From: Adineta steineri
Lineage: Eukaryota; Rotifera; Eurotatoria; Adinetida; Adinetidae
DNA length: 64,000 nucleotides
NCBI GenBank assembly: GCA_905250115.1
Contig: CAJNOI010000142.1
Coordinates: forward strand, 113,944 to 177,943
Direction of reading: 5' to 3'
Translations under genes and position numbers: made by a program
Shown: positions 44,455 to 55,558 of the stretch, in pieces
Layout of the letters: each line of letters starts with the position of its first letter
Position numbering within the stretch: position 1 is the first letter of the stretch
Notes under the pieces: generated by a model
The model's input: only the letters and a program-made list of their open reading frames with translations
What the model was told of the DNA's origin: nothing
Databases searched by the model: none

Positions 44455-47297
44455 ATGCTTGGAAAGTCACTTAAATCTAATTATCAAAACATGGAATCCA
44501 AAAGACCTCTTATTAACAGAAACGAAGAAGAAGATATAGAGTTGGCTACAAAACGAACGACTGCATATAATGCATCACCAGAATGCAAAGTAAGTAGTAT
44601 TGTGTTTAGAGGTGCTGGCTTAGCATTAGCACTATATTATTCTAATGGTAAGCTAGCACCTCTGGTTCTGTTTTATATGAGTTTTGGTCAGGAAAGTAGA
44701 TGTCTTATGTGCATGAGTGTGCCAGAAAAAGTTACGAAATGGAATAACTATTTTAGAAAGATCAAGAGAACAGGTAATTCAATCTGTATTTTTTTTAAAT
44801 ATTTAGTCTGAATCAGAGAATATTCACAGTATTAAACAATCTACTCGTCCACAAAGAAGACCGTAAGTATTTGATCTATTTATTCGAAATATATCAATCT
44901 CATTTTAGATCTTTATTTCATCGGAAAGCAACATTGATATTAACTAACATTGTCGCTGTTAGTCTAATAACTATCATTAGTATTATAATATGGGTAGTTT
45001 TCATCAAAAAGGCCGAAACAACAATTAATACAACTATAGCTACAACTGATGCATCGACAACAAGAAACGCAATGGTTACAACGTCGACAACAACAACAAC
45101 ATCAACAATGCTTACTGCGTCGACAACAACAGCAATACTTACAACGTCGACGACAACGACAACAACAACAATGCTTACTACGTCGACAACAACAACAATG
45201 GTTACAACGTCGCCCACAAAAACTTCAATGACTACAATGTCAACAACAAAAATAACAATGCTTACAACGTCAGCAACAGAAACAACACTTCTTACAACGT
45301 CGACAGCAGAAACAACAATGATTACAACGTTAACATCAAAAACCGCAATGGACACAACGCCCACAGCAAAAACAACAGTGCTTACAGCATCGGCAACAGA
45401 AACAACAATGTTTACAACGCTAACTAATTCTCATATAACAACAATGAATGGTAAAGTTTTGTTATAAAAGAAAAAATGAGTATTGATATATTTCTTGGGT
45501 CCGAAAAAATAAGCTCCACATCTAAACTCTGAATTTGTAGCTCAGTTACTCATCCATATTTTACATAATGATATCTCAAACTATATAGTCCTCTTTAAAG
45601 AAGAATTAATAATAAAAGACAGAAGAAATCCGTTACGGAATGTGAAGTGCTATTTTGAAAACAGAATAATAGTACTCGGCACCCAGAAGTAAAACTCCCA
45701 AAACTAAAGTAATCAGTATCAGAAAGTAACAGTTCCGTAATAGATCAATTGTGTTCTATTCTTGGGAATTTTGGGGTATGAGTATATTAGAAGAATCACC
45801 CACATCTTCAAAATATTTTATTTCATAGGTCATCTCATTTTTCTTCTTTTTTTAATATTTTAATGTTAGTATAATAAGAAAAACTAAAAAATACAATTTG
45901 TTTCTAATTGTAATATTTCAAATCTTTGTTAATTTATTTTATCTCACAGAAATTTTTCAATTCAAATCTATTCTTTTATTGGCAAATAATATAAAATATT
46001 TCTTCTTTTCGAATTTTTATTTAACAAAAAACAAATCAACAAAATCTTTTTATCATTTTCCTTTTTTCTTTTCAAAATTTCGATTCGAAAAAATATAAAT
46101 TTCAAATTCCTTTTCTTTCAAAAATAAAATATTTCTTCATTTCATTTTAATAAATTTTATTCGAAAACACTGACAGACTTTGCCCTTTTTTCTCTTTTCA
46201 AAACAATTTATTTTTATTTTCCAAATACAAACCTTAAAATGTTTTGTTCTTTTTCAGTAGAAGTTTTTTTCAAAATTCAACTTTAATAAAAAGAACAAAC
46301 TCAAAGTTTCCGTGATAACTAATCTTTTCTTTTTTTTCTTCGAGAAAAATAAAATTTTCTTCTTCTCATTAAGATCTTCTGTTTTCATCATTTTCTAGAA
46401 CCAAAACTCAACAAGTGGAAACAAAATGGCATCACTGTGGCTGGTGGAAATGGAGAAGGAGAAGAATTAAATCAACTAAAGCACCCAACAGAAATCTTTA
46501 TTGATAAAAATAAAAATATGTTCATCGCTGATTATTCCAATCATCGTATTGTTGAATGGAAATATAATGCAACGGAAGGACAAATCATTGCCGGTGGAAA
46601 TGGGCAAGGAAATCGAACAGACCAATCGAATGAGCCAACAGATGTGATTGTTGATCAACAAAATCATTCAATTATCATTGCAGATTCTGAGAATAGACGA
46701 GTGATCCAATGGTTTAATCAAACTCAACAAATTCTCATTCGCAATATTGACTGTTGGGGTTTGGCAATAGATAAACACGGATTTCTTTATGTTTCTGACT
46801 GGAAGAAGAATGAAGTGAGACGATGGAAAATGGGAGAATATAACAAAGAAGGAATTGTAGTGGCAGGCGGAAATGGAGAAGGACATCAACTCAATCAACT
46901 CAGTGCTCCTGATTTTATCTTAGTTGATGAAGATCAATCTGTTTATGTAACAGATCGATACAATCAGCGTGTAATGAGATGGAGAAAAGATGCAAAAGAA
47001 GGAAAAATCGTGGCTGGAGGAAATGGTAAAGGAGCAAATCTCAATCAATTGTTTGAACCTGCAGGAGTCACTGCTGATGATTTGGGTCAAATCTATGTGG
47101 TAGATTGGGGGAATCATCGAATAATGCGTTGGCGTGAAGGAAAAGAAGAAGGTGAACTTGTTGTTGGTGGAAATGGTAAAGGAAATCAATCAAATCAATT
47201 AAATAGTCCCTGTGGTTTATCTTTTGATGATGAAAGAAATCTTTATGTTGCTGATAGGGGAAATAATCGAATTCAAAAATTTGAAATAATTTTGTGA
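44455..47297 (+). CDS. Membrane-anchored NHL propeller with Thr-rich stalk (copy D)
   Basis: Coding exons 44455-44589, 44807-44862, 44909-45450 and 46399-47297, 543 residues. Start, splice phases (0, 2, 1) and exon sizes 1 and 2 are identical to copy A. The cytosolic tail and the transmembrane helix (TNIVAVSLITIISIIIWVVF) are nearly identical to copy A. The Thr-rich stalk (about 155 residues) has lost the regular 30-bp repeat seen there. The propeller begins PKLNKWKQNGITVAGGNGEG and has about six NHL repeats with many changes from copy A at loop positions. Conserved anchor with diverged propeller and stalk suggests the outside part evolves faster, or that exons were exchanged with other NHL genes. 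A type II surface protein is predicted. Confidence 0.85.
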
Positions 47298-48954
47298 ATG
47301 AAATTTTGATTGCGAAAAAAGAAAAAAAGTTTTTTATTGAATAAAACAACAAAGAAAAGTCTTTCGGAATTTTTCTGTTTTTGAAAACTGAATATAATTT
47401 GATAGTTTTGATTAAAAAATCCAAAAACTAAATATTAAAGTCTTCACTTTTTATTAATTTTTGTCGAATCTCATAGAAGAAAAACAAAATATTTTATAAT
47501 TTGAATTGAATTGAAATAAAAATTATTCGAAAAGAAGTTTTTGTTTTAGAAAATTCTATTTGTATATTTTTATTTGATGAAAATAATCAAACTGTTTTTT
47601 TTCTTTTTCAGTTTGATAAAATTTGAGAATGGTTTAAAATTGAAGAGAAAAGAATTGTTTTATAAAAACTTAATAATAAAACTCGAATTGAAACGAATTT
47701 TGTTGAACAAAACAAATGTTCAAAAGATTTTTTTTTTAAAAATTAATAATCATTGAATTTGAAAAATGATTTGTGAAAATGGAATCAATGGAAAGAAATT
47801 TTATTTGAAGTTTCAAAATAAATCAGTGAACATTTTCATTTAGACGAGAACAAAAAAAACAGATACAGAAGAAAAAAGAACAAAGAAATTGAAATAAAAT
47901 AAAAAGCAATAAAATTTCTGAGATAATACAAAATTCGAGTTTATTGCGGATTTCAAAGATTTTTGATGAAATGGGGAATTTTTCATCTGATTTCTTTTAA
48001 TAAAACATACAAAGTGATTTGTTTTGTGTTTGAAAGAAATTAAAATAAATACTTAATGAAAATGATTAAATATCATAATGAAATCAATTTCAAAGTCTGA
48101 TTTATAAATATGTTTAGATTATTTTGTCAACAATACATTCAGCTTTTGAAGGTGGGTGTGGGTATTCATTTCATTTTATCCCACACCCTCAATTTATATA
48201 AGATCGTTTATTTTATGGTTACACATTCTATTTTGAAAATGAACAAAAGTTTTAGGAATCAAATTTCGACACTACAAAAGAGCTAAGATGAATGAAAAAT
48301 TTCTATTTTCTTATTGCATCTTTTTATCGACTACACAAATTATATAGCTATTCATGCTGCAACTATGCAGTATATTTTATTTTTATATATTGAATGAAAT
48401 TAGAAGAAAGATATTTATTTTCTACTAAAACAAATAAATGTTTTTGTACAGTCGAATCATAATGTCTTAAAACTTGCTTCATTTTCAAAGCAAAACGTGT
48501 GACTATACGAAAAAAACGATCCTATGTAAATTGTAGACTTTTTCATGTTGCATCGTGTAGTATTTTTTAGTTTTTTTAATGCAACTATTTAATCTAAATA
48601 TGTTTAAGCATTAAAACAGAATACTTCAATTTGAACTGAGACTTTTAGAAGATGTATAAGAATTTCAAATACATTCGTTATACAACAAAAAATATATTTT
48701 CATAAATTAATAAAAACAATAACTACAAATTAGAAAGTATATTATATTGTTTTTTGTTTCTATATGATGTACTAAATATGATTGATCAGATTGATTTTTT
48801 AAATTTTCTAGATGTTCTTTTTCATAATTCTATGAAAATATCAATAAAGGTTTAGCTGAATTTACTTCTCCTTTATGAATTAATTTTATTCATTGGTGAA
48901 TTATTGATAGCTATGAAAGTTTATATTGATTCTAAGCAAAATCAAATGTGAATG
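47298..48954. other. Intergenic, contains one telomere-like hairpin
   Basis: 3' flank of copy D, then AT-rich spacer with the hairpin at 48146-48194. A frame at 47574-47756 is low-complexity and not supported. Confidence 0.4.
48146..48194. repeat. Telomere-like hairpin 8
   Basis: Left arm TTGAAGGTGGGTGTGGGTAT, right arm ATCCCACACCCTCAATTT, loop of about 12 nt. Strong pairing over about 14 bp. Confidence 0.78.
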
Positions 48955-49380
48955 ATATATTTAAAACAAATTGAATTAAACAACCTATATAAACAATATC
49001 AGGTAAATGACGTTTAACACAATCAATCGAAAAAATAGTTTTCGTAATATATAGACGAAGTTTTTCAAGTAATATACAAGAAAAACATAGAACAGCACCA
49101 TAAGTTGTAAATGTATACGTTCGATTATATGTTTAGGAATTTTCAAACGATTATTTATACTTGTTTTACCGATATAATATGGTCTAGATAAATCAATTTC
49201 AGATAAAAATTTATATAAATTATTAAGATTAACATATTAATCATCATCAAAACAACGTATCCAATCAAGATTTAACTTTATTTATGTTAAATTTGAATAA
49301 TTTCGAGTTTTATCAGTTAATAAATAAATATTTGATGAAGATGATCTAAATGTGTTTGACAACGAGATGAAGTATGAATA
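48955..49380 (-). pseudogene. Fringe-like glycosyltransferase remnant
   Basis: On the minus strand the sequence reads SSSSNIYLLTDKTRNYSN, stop, then LDWIRCFDDD, a TAA at 49237-49239, YVNLNNLYKFLSEIDLSRPY and YIGKTSINNRLKIPKH. After a frameshift it continues TYGAVLCFS and HLPDIVYIG. This follows the order of Fringe/beta-1,3-N-acetylglucosaminyltransferase domains: FTD, W..H.DDDNYVN, VGKPS, the FATGGAG.C.S stretch (here partly deleted), and LPDD...G. Fringe enzymes extend O-fucose on Notch in the Golgi. Two in-frame stops, at least one frameshift and a deletion make this copy dead. Confidence 0.7.
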
Positions 49381-50483
49381 AATATTATTGTGAGAACAAT
49401 ATTTTTTAATGGAAATAACTAATACTCTGTAGCTGTTATAATTACGAATATAAAAAAAATACTGATTAATATTAAAAGAATTATTATCAGACGACGTCGT
49501 AATGTATAACAACAATATACATTGTTGAATCAAATGTTGAAAAGAGAAAGTATTATATTTCATATAAATTTTTAAGACATTTTCCTTCAACTTCAATTTG
49601 TAAATATATCTTTGATATCAAATGATTATTATTATTGAAAATAAATCATATTTTCTTCTGTCTTTCGTTGGTATATTCGATGAATAAACCATAAAGAATC
49701 GTACTTCAGTACTCTGGAAATTTTTTCTATTATTTATTGAACTGAAACAATTCTTTTATTGAAAAACAATTATTCAATTTCTGTACATAAGGGTATGGGT
49801 GTGAGTATTAAATCAAACTAAAATCCATCCACCCACACCCGCACTCAATTGTTATTCAACAGAAATGGGGTCGTAAACAAATCTATGTTTATATAAAAGA
49901 ACATAATGTCGACCATCAAGTAAAGGTTACCCTTCCACAAAATAATTATAGTACATATCATCTATTCTTTCATTTTTTGAATACATGAGAGTATTTAGAT
50001 TATCGTCATCTACATGAATTAATGAATATTATGAGCTTTTCTAAATCTAGAATAAATCATGTATTTCGTATTGATTTTTATGCATGTTTCTTTGCATTTT
50101 ATAATATAATAATCATTATTATATTTTGTTTGTTCTATTTTAGATATACATATAGCCCTACAGAGTATTATCTTGTATAAGATACGAAACACTCCAGTGA
50201 AAATTAAAACTCTACATTTAATTAATTATTTTACAAATACATCTAGAAAAGAATAATAAGTGTTGACAAACGAGAGGTTAGTAAAAAGCAAAAGTTGAAA
50301 CTAGCAGTTTGAATTTCTCTTTTTGTTAAGAGATACGTCGATCTATTTTCGCTAGATTAAAAGAGTGCAATACAATGCAGAATAAAAAAATATCGAGTTA
50401 AGTTTTATTTGAGTTTCTAGTTAGTTTTGTCGTCCATATTTGATTTTTGTAATTGGAAAATAAAACAATATATATATATTTTA
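49381..50483. other. Intergenic, contains one telomere-like hairpin
   Basis: Holds the hairpin at 49790-49848. The AT-rich region at 49381-49600 may still contain the worn 5' end of the Fringe-like remnant. No live gene. Confidence 0.4.
49790..49848. repeat. Telomere-like hairpin 9
   Basis: Left arm AGGGTATGGGTGTGAGTATT, right arm CATCCACCCACACCCGCACT. The right arm reversed reads AGTGCGGGTGTGGGTGGATG. Loop of about 15 nt. Confidence 0.75.
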
Positions 50484-53379
50484 TCAACAACCAGCACCAG
50501 AACCAAGACCAGGGCTACCAGAACCACTGCCACAAGTAGTACTATAGGTACAATAATAAGAAGCACTACCATTAGCAGCACAACTGCTAGCAGTACTATA
50601 AAAATTAAAACCAGTTGGATAACTATTACAGTAATAAGTAGTACCACCATAAACACAAGCACGACAGTTTGAGCTTGAGACACCACAACAAACACTAGGA
50701 CTACAAGCAGGAACAGGTGTTGTTGTCGTCGTTGTTGTTTTTGTAGCTATTGATATATAGTATAAAAATATGTGTGTTGTTTTAAAAGAAATTCAAAAAG
50801 ATCCGTTTTGATCTACTGACCTGCGTCGGTATGATCAAAAAAAAATTCTAGAATTCGGTTATACTCTGATAATAAGACAGTGGACGAGTGCAAATTATAA
50901 CTATAAATTGATTTACAAGGTAGTCACACCAACTAATACACTTCATGTAAACTCATATCTTACTCATTGATGGGACTTTATAGTGAAGACAAAGATTCTA
51001 AACCGTAGTATAAGTGATTTGAATTATTTCTCATTCTATAGTTACAAAACATTAATGTTATCGGACTTTATTCAATCATAGTATCTATTAATATTAACCT
51101 TTTCTACTGTAATGAAGAATTACTAAATTGATCACATAGTTCTACCATGTGAAAAGCTTTTTATCAACAACATATTTGTATGATACCGTTAAAACCGGCT
51201 GGCATATCCAATATGTGGCTAAGTATAGATGAAATCAAGCCATCAAGAATTGGATTTGTTCTCAGTTCTCATACAAAGTTCTCTGATGTTCTATATACTG
51301 ATGAGGCAGACCGGATAGCTCAAGCGAAAACTTCTAGATTTAGTTACTTATGCTACTCATCGTTTAGATAACTACATCTAATCTAGCTTATTACTAACTT
51401 GTTGTTGTTGTTGTTGTACTTGTCGTNNNNNNNNNNGTGGTTGTAGTAGTTGTGGTTGTAGTTGTTGTGGTTGTAGTAGTTGTAGTTGTAGTTGTTGTTG
51501 TGCTGGTAGTGGTTGTAGTTGTTGTGATTGTAGTTGTTGTTGTACTTGTAGCAGTTGTTGTTGTTGTTGTAGTAGTAGTTGATGTGGCTGTTGTTGTAGT
51601 AGTTGTGGTTGCAGCTGTTGTGGTGGTGGTGTCGGTGGTGGTTGTTGTAGTTGTTCCAGTAGTTGTCGTAGTTATTTCTGTTGTCGTTGTTATTGCTGTG
51701 GTTGTAACTGTTTCTGCTGCTGTTACGTTTGTTTTTGCTGTTGTTATCATTGTTGTTGAGATTGCCGATTCTGTATGAAGCAAAAAGATTGAATGAGATT
51801 TTCTTTATAATTTATTATTTCTCCATCTTCTAACGATACAAGATAAGCTGAAAGTCACTTTACCGAGTAAAAATATTCAATGTTCAAATCTTATACATTG
51901 ATTCAAATAATATTATTGTATGAAAGTTTTCGACACAGTGATAGCTTTTACATATGATCAAACTTAGGAAAAAGCTATTATTGATGGTCAATCAAAAATA
52001 AAGTACTGTTGTTTATTGTTATAATTATTATCATGATAATAAACAGATTCTTCCATAAATCTCCTATCATATATGAGATTTTCTATAAAATATCTAAACT
52101 AATGTCATCGCATATTCTCATTTACATTCTTATATCCTAATCCTCAAGAATAGAAATCATAGAAAATATCTGAAATTTAAATATTACTGACCTAGCGTAC
52201 AAGTTGCACCAATCCAGCCGCTTGTGCATGTGCAATTATCAGGAGCGGTACATTGGCCACCATTTTGGCAGCTATTTGTGCATACAGCTGAAAGAAATCA
52301 TAGAAGTTATTAGAATCAATCAAACTTTGAATTTACATTACCTATTGTACATGTGTCACCACTCCATCCCGTAGTGCATGCACAAGTTGTAGGACCTGTG
52401 CATTCACCACCATTTTGACAAACAATTGAACATGGTTCTGAAAAGAATAAGCATACATTTATAAATTACATTGTTCAAAAATCTAGATAAGTGATAACAA
52501 AAACAGTTTACTCACCGACAACAATACCACCAGAACCGGAACTATTTACATTGTTACTATTGCCGTTGGGATTAGATTCGACATGACACAGCTGTACAGG
52601 CAGGGTGCTTCCATCGTCTGTCGTGATAGTAACATTGATTGCAGTGTTGAACTTTTGATGAATACCGGTAAACAGAGCGACTTGACACGACAAATTTTGG
52701 CACGGTAAATTTTCTGGATACGCCAGTGCGACGTCGAAGACAATAGCAATCCCGGGACGATCCGTTTTATCGCATTGAATGCTATATATAAAGTCATAAG
52801 TAAGTATGGTTAGCAGAAATATATTAAAAAGAAATTTACTCGCGGCGACGTCGACCTCTGGTGCCAGCCGCACGTGCACTGCTGATAGCGTCGACGAGGA
52901 TGGAACCTGAGGGAGAACCGGTTGCTTGCCGTAGCTGAAATATAATACATATTATGAATTAACAGAAATGATAAAAAATACGTTTTCAGCGGTTGCCTGA
53001 CGATTGGTAACCGATTGTGCTGCGCGTTTTCTCGCAAATCCAGATGGTAACATGTAAGATACAGTTAATGAAGTAAGTGAGTTTTCTAGTAAAGATTATC
53101 TATGTAAATGAAATAAAAACCACAAAAATAAACTAACTAGCAGCCGTTAATGCTTGCATGGCGGTGATGTTGTCGATGTTATTATTGTTGTTGATGTTAA
53201 AATCGTTTCTAGATACATACAGGGGAATCAGCGAAAGAACAGTTGTGAACGCAACAGCAAATAGTGCTAGTGCGAAAAGACCAAATATAGATAACCTAAA
53301 TAATTAGTAAAAGATGACAAAGTTAACCAGTGACCCTCAAAACTTACGTTCGAGAACGTCTTAAGTTTATATGAACCAT
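50484..53379 (-). CDS. Type II membrane protein: EGF repeats, Thr-rich stalk, Cys-rich tail
   Basis: Nine exons on the minus strand: 53348-53379, 53138-53295, 52982-53085, 52840-52934, 52516-52781, 52342-52437, 52192-52287, 51399-51770 and 50484-50746. All frames join, 493 residues (10 N in exon 8 counted). Order: a tail of about 10 residues (HINLRRSR), one transmembrane helix (LFALALFAVAFTTVLSLIPLYV), and a linker with a possible furin site (FARKRA). A domain with four Cys has no family that I know (QCDKTDRPGIAIVFDVALAY). Two EGF-like domains, one exon each and in the same phase, carry CQNGGECTGPTTCACTTGWS and CQNGGQCTAPDNCTCTSGWI. A Thr-rich stalk of about 125 residues follows. The 80-residue C-terminal module is rich in Cys, Gly, Ser and Tyr (CSPSVCCGVSSSNCRACVYG) and ends in GSGAGC. 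A surface protein is predicted; its function is unknown. Confidence 0.82.
51427..51436. other. Short assembly gap (10 N) in the Thr-rich exon
   Basis: A 10-N gap lies inside low-complexity ACA-type repeats of exon 8. The frame works on both sides with the stated length, but stalk length is uncertain. Confidence 0.95.
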
Positions 53380-55558
53380 AGCTTTAAACCAGGTGAAAAT
53401 GTGGTGTCCTGAAATCAAAGAAAGTCTTAAATTACTTATCTATATGAAAATTGAGTGGTGGAGAGGAAAGTTTCGTTGTGGGCCCAGCTCTAAAGGGTAA
53501 AAAAGCTGATTGAATACGGGATTAGGGTGGGGATCAGCTAAAAGGAGAGCGTGGCCCGTTTGGATACCTAGTCGCATCGCAAATAGACTTCGACTGAATA
53601 CCCAAGCAGATGACGCATTAGTTTAGCTGAGAGTGGTGTATAATATCTTACTATCAAAGCAGAGCCAAAAAAAAAGAATCGGTTGTGATAATATATAGTA
53701 TGTTTTTCATTTCTTGTATAAGCTCTGTCTACTACTTTGTAGAATAGGTTGATGATGAAGTACGAAATCTATAAACCTTGGTCCGTATTTATTATAGTTA
53801 AAATATATAAGATACTGTCATTAGATAAATCTGTTGATTTGGAAATATCTCAGTAACTATATATATATATATAATTATATTGCTTCTAACTAAAGCAACA
53901 ATTCTCACTATGAATGATTTCATTTGAATGGTATAAACTAAATACAAAAAGTATAGAAGTAATTACCTTGAAATAATATTCAAACACGATACAATTCGAA
54001 GCAGAGTAATCGAGTATACAAGTTTTGAATTTCAATGAAAGCAAATAATTAAACGAATATGTAAAGAGCATAGGCATTTATATTCTCCTTTTTATACGCT
54101 TCAGTGATGCATAAGCAATTATTTTCATTTTTTTTCTGCTTGTATTTTATCTCATTAAAAAAATAAGCAAGCAATTAAGCAGATGTGACAATAAATATTT
54201 TTGTTGTTATTCATGCATGTAATGCTAATTGTTTATAATTATTGTAGATAGAAAAAATAAATGTGAGTAATTGATAAGTTGTTTTACAGGCATAAAATAT
54301 AATTGATCAATTATCTTACAGGAATGAAATATATGTAGGTAGTCATTGGAAAGCTTGTAATTGGATGACGTGTTTTTTTCATTTTATATAAAATTCTTGT
54401 GTGTTATCATTATGAGAGTTCTCATAAATATTTATTCGTTGACAGACAAAATCGAATACTTCGGAATTTTTTTCTATTAGTAGAAAGAAAAGGTTGTCTT
54501 ATAGAACACATTACTCGTTTCAGAAGAAGATGAACATAATTTTCTAGTTAGTTTAAGATATCACTCGATACATAATTCAAATCTGAATTAAACTGAATAG
54601 GGGTATCGTCAGCTAACGGTCACTCCTGCGTGCAGCAGATTTAAAATTATAACGATATAGAAATTCTTTTTTTATTAATTAGAGTAGTGTTGCAATATCA
54701 CTAGATATATTCCACGCTCGGAATTGATAAGTTTACATATCACATCGATTTCATTTTCCGTTACTAGAAGTTTGAGAAGACGATTACATCATAAAACTCA
54801 CTGGTTGCTCAATTTTTAACTTTTCATTTTTGTCGAAAAAGTAAATCAAATTTTTCACTGAAATTTCGAAACGAAGATAAAAATGAATCAATGGGTTTAT
54901 AGAAAACAATATAAGTAACCATAACAGAATCGGAAAAGTTAAACTTTATACTTAAAATTTGTAATGCAGGAATTGTATATAAATTAGAAAGAGATTAGAT
55001 AAGGCTAGGGTGTGGGGTGGGTATCCTTTGTTGATCTAAAGAAAACGCCAACACCCTTCATTATTGGAAGAAATTTTATCGAATAATCGAGTTGCTTCAA
55101 TTTTTTTTGAATTATTTTAATCCTTGAGCCGTTTAAAGTTTAAACGGTAGTTTTATAGAAATTCAGTTATATGTGATTTCATAGAAAAGAATTAAATGGT
55201 ACTAAGTGAATATTCAAGCAATTAGAAAGAAATGTTGCTTAATATTTCCATAATGTTAGAGAAAATACTAAATGTTTATTTTAATTAGAAATATTTATTT
55301 ATAAGAGTCTTTCTAAAGTTTGTTCGTAAAAAATAGAACTTGTTGGTGTCAAGTCTTGTATAAAAACTTTTATTAAATGACTTTTTGGATACTCTGCATG
55401 ATAATTACAATCAATCATTTAGATAGTACGCAAAAGAAAAACAATTTGAGATATCATTTGTTTGAACAATTACAAATAAATTTTTATATAATAAGAAATC
55501 TAACTAACATTATTTATTGTTAAATGAAAAAAAAATGCTATTAAATAGATCTTATTAT
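53380..55558. other. Intergenic, contains one telomere-like hairpin
   Basis: The stretch 53460-53650 is less AT-rich and may be promoter and 5' UTR of the EGF gene. Hairpin at 55005-55059. An ATATAT microsatellite lies near 53860. No gene recognised. Confidence 0.4.
55005..55059. repeat. Telomere-like hairpin 10
   Basis: Left arm CTAGGGTGTGGGGTGGGTAT, right arm AACGCCAACACCCTTCATTA. Pairing is moderate; the left arm is close to the consensus. Confidence 0.65.

Larger units (their letters stand above)
43388..47430. repeat. Duplicated block, copy 2 (partner about 15297-19260)
   Basis: Same order as copy 1: conserved upstream region, TATA box, UTR exon, hairpin in the UTR intron, four coding exons and 3' flank. 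Orientation is the same. Confidence 0.8.

Noticed and set aside
50427-50672. Plus-strand Thr/Ser-rich frame
   Set aside because: It overlaps the Cys-rich last exon of the minus-strand EGF gene, which has splice, phase and domain support.
51437-51778. Plus-strand frame of almost pure Val
   Set aside because: It is the antisense of the Thr-rich stalk exon. The same applies to Val-rich frames at 16843-17364, 44918-45364 and 7028-7366.
54600-54645. GC-richer stretch starting GGGGTATCGTCAGC as a transposon end
   Set aside because: No second end or duplication seen.
12682-55059. CRISPR-like or tandem telomere array reading of the G-rich motifs
   Set aside because: The motifs are single, inverted and kilobases apart, with no spacer-repeat order and no long tandem TGTGGG run.
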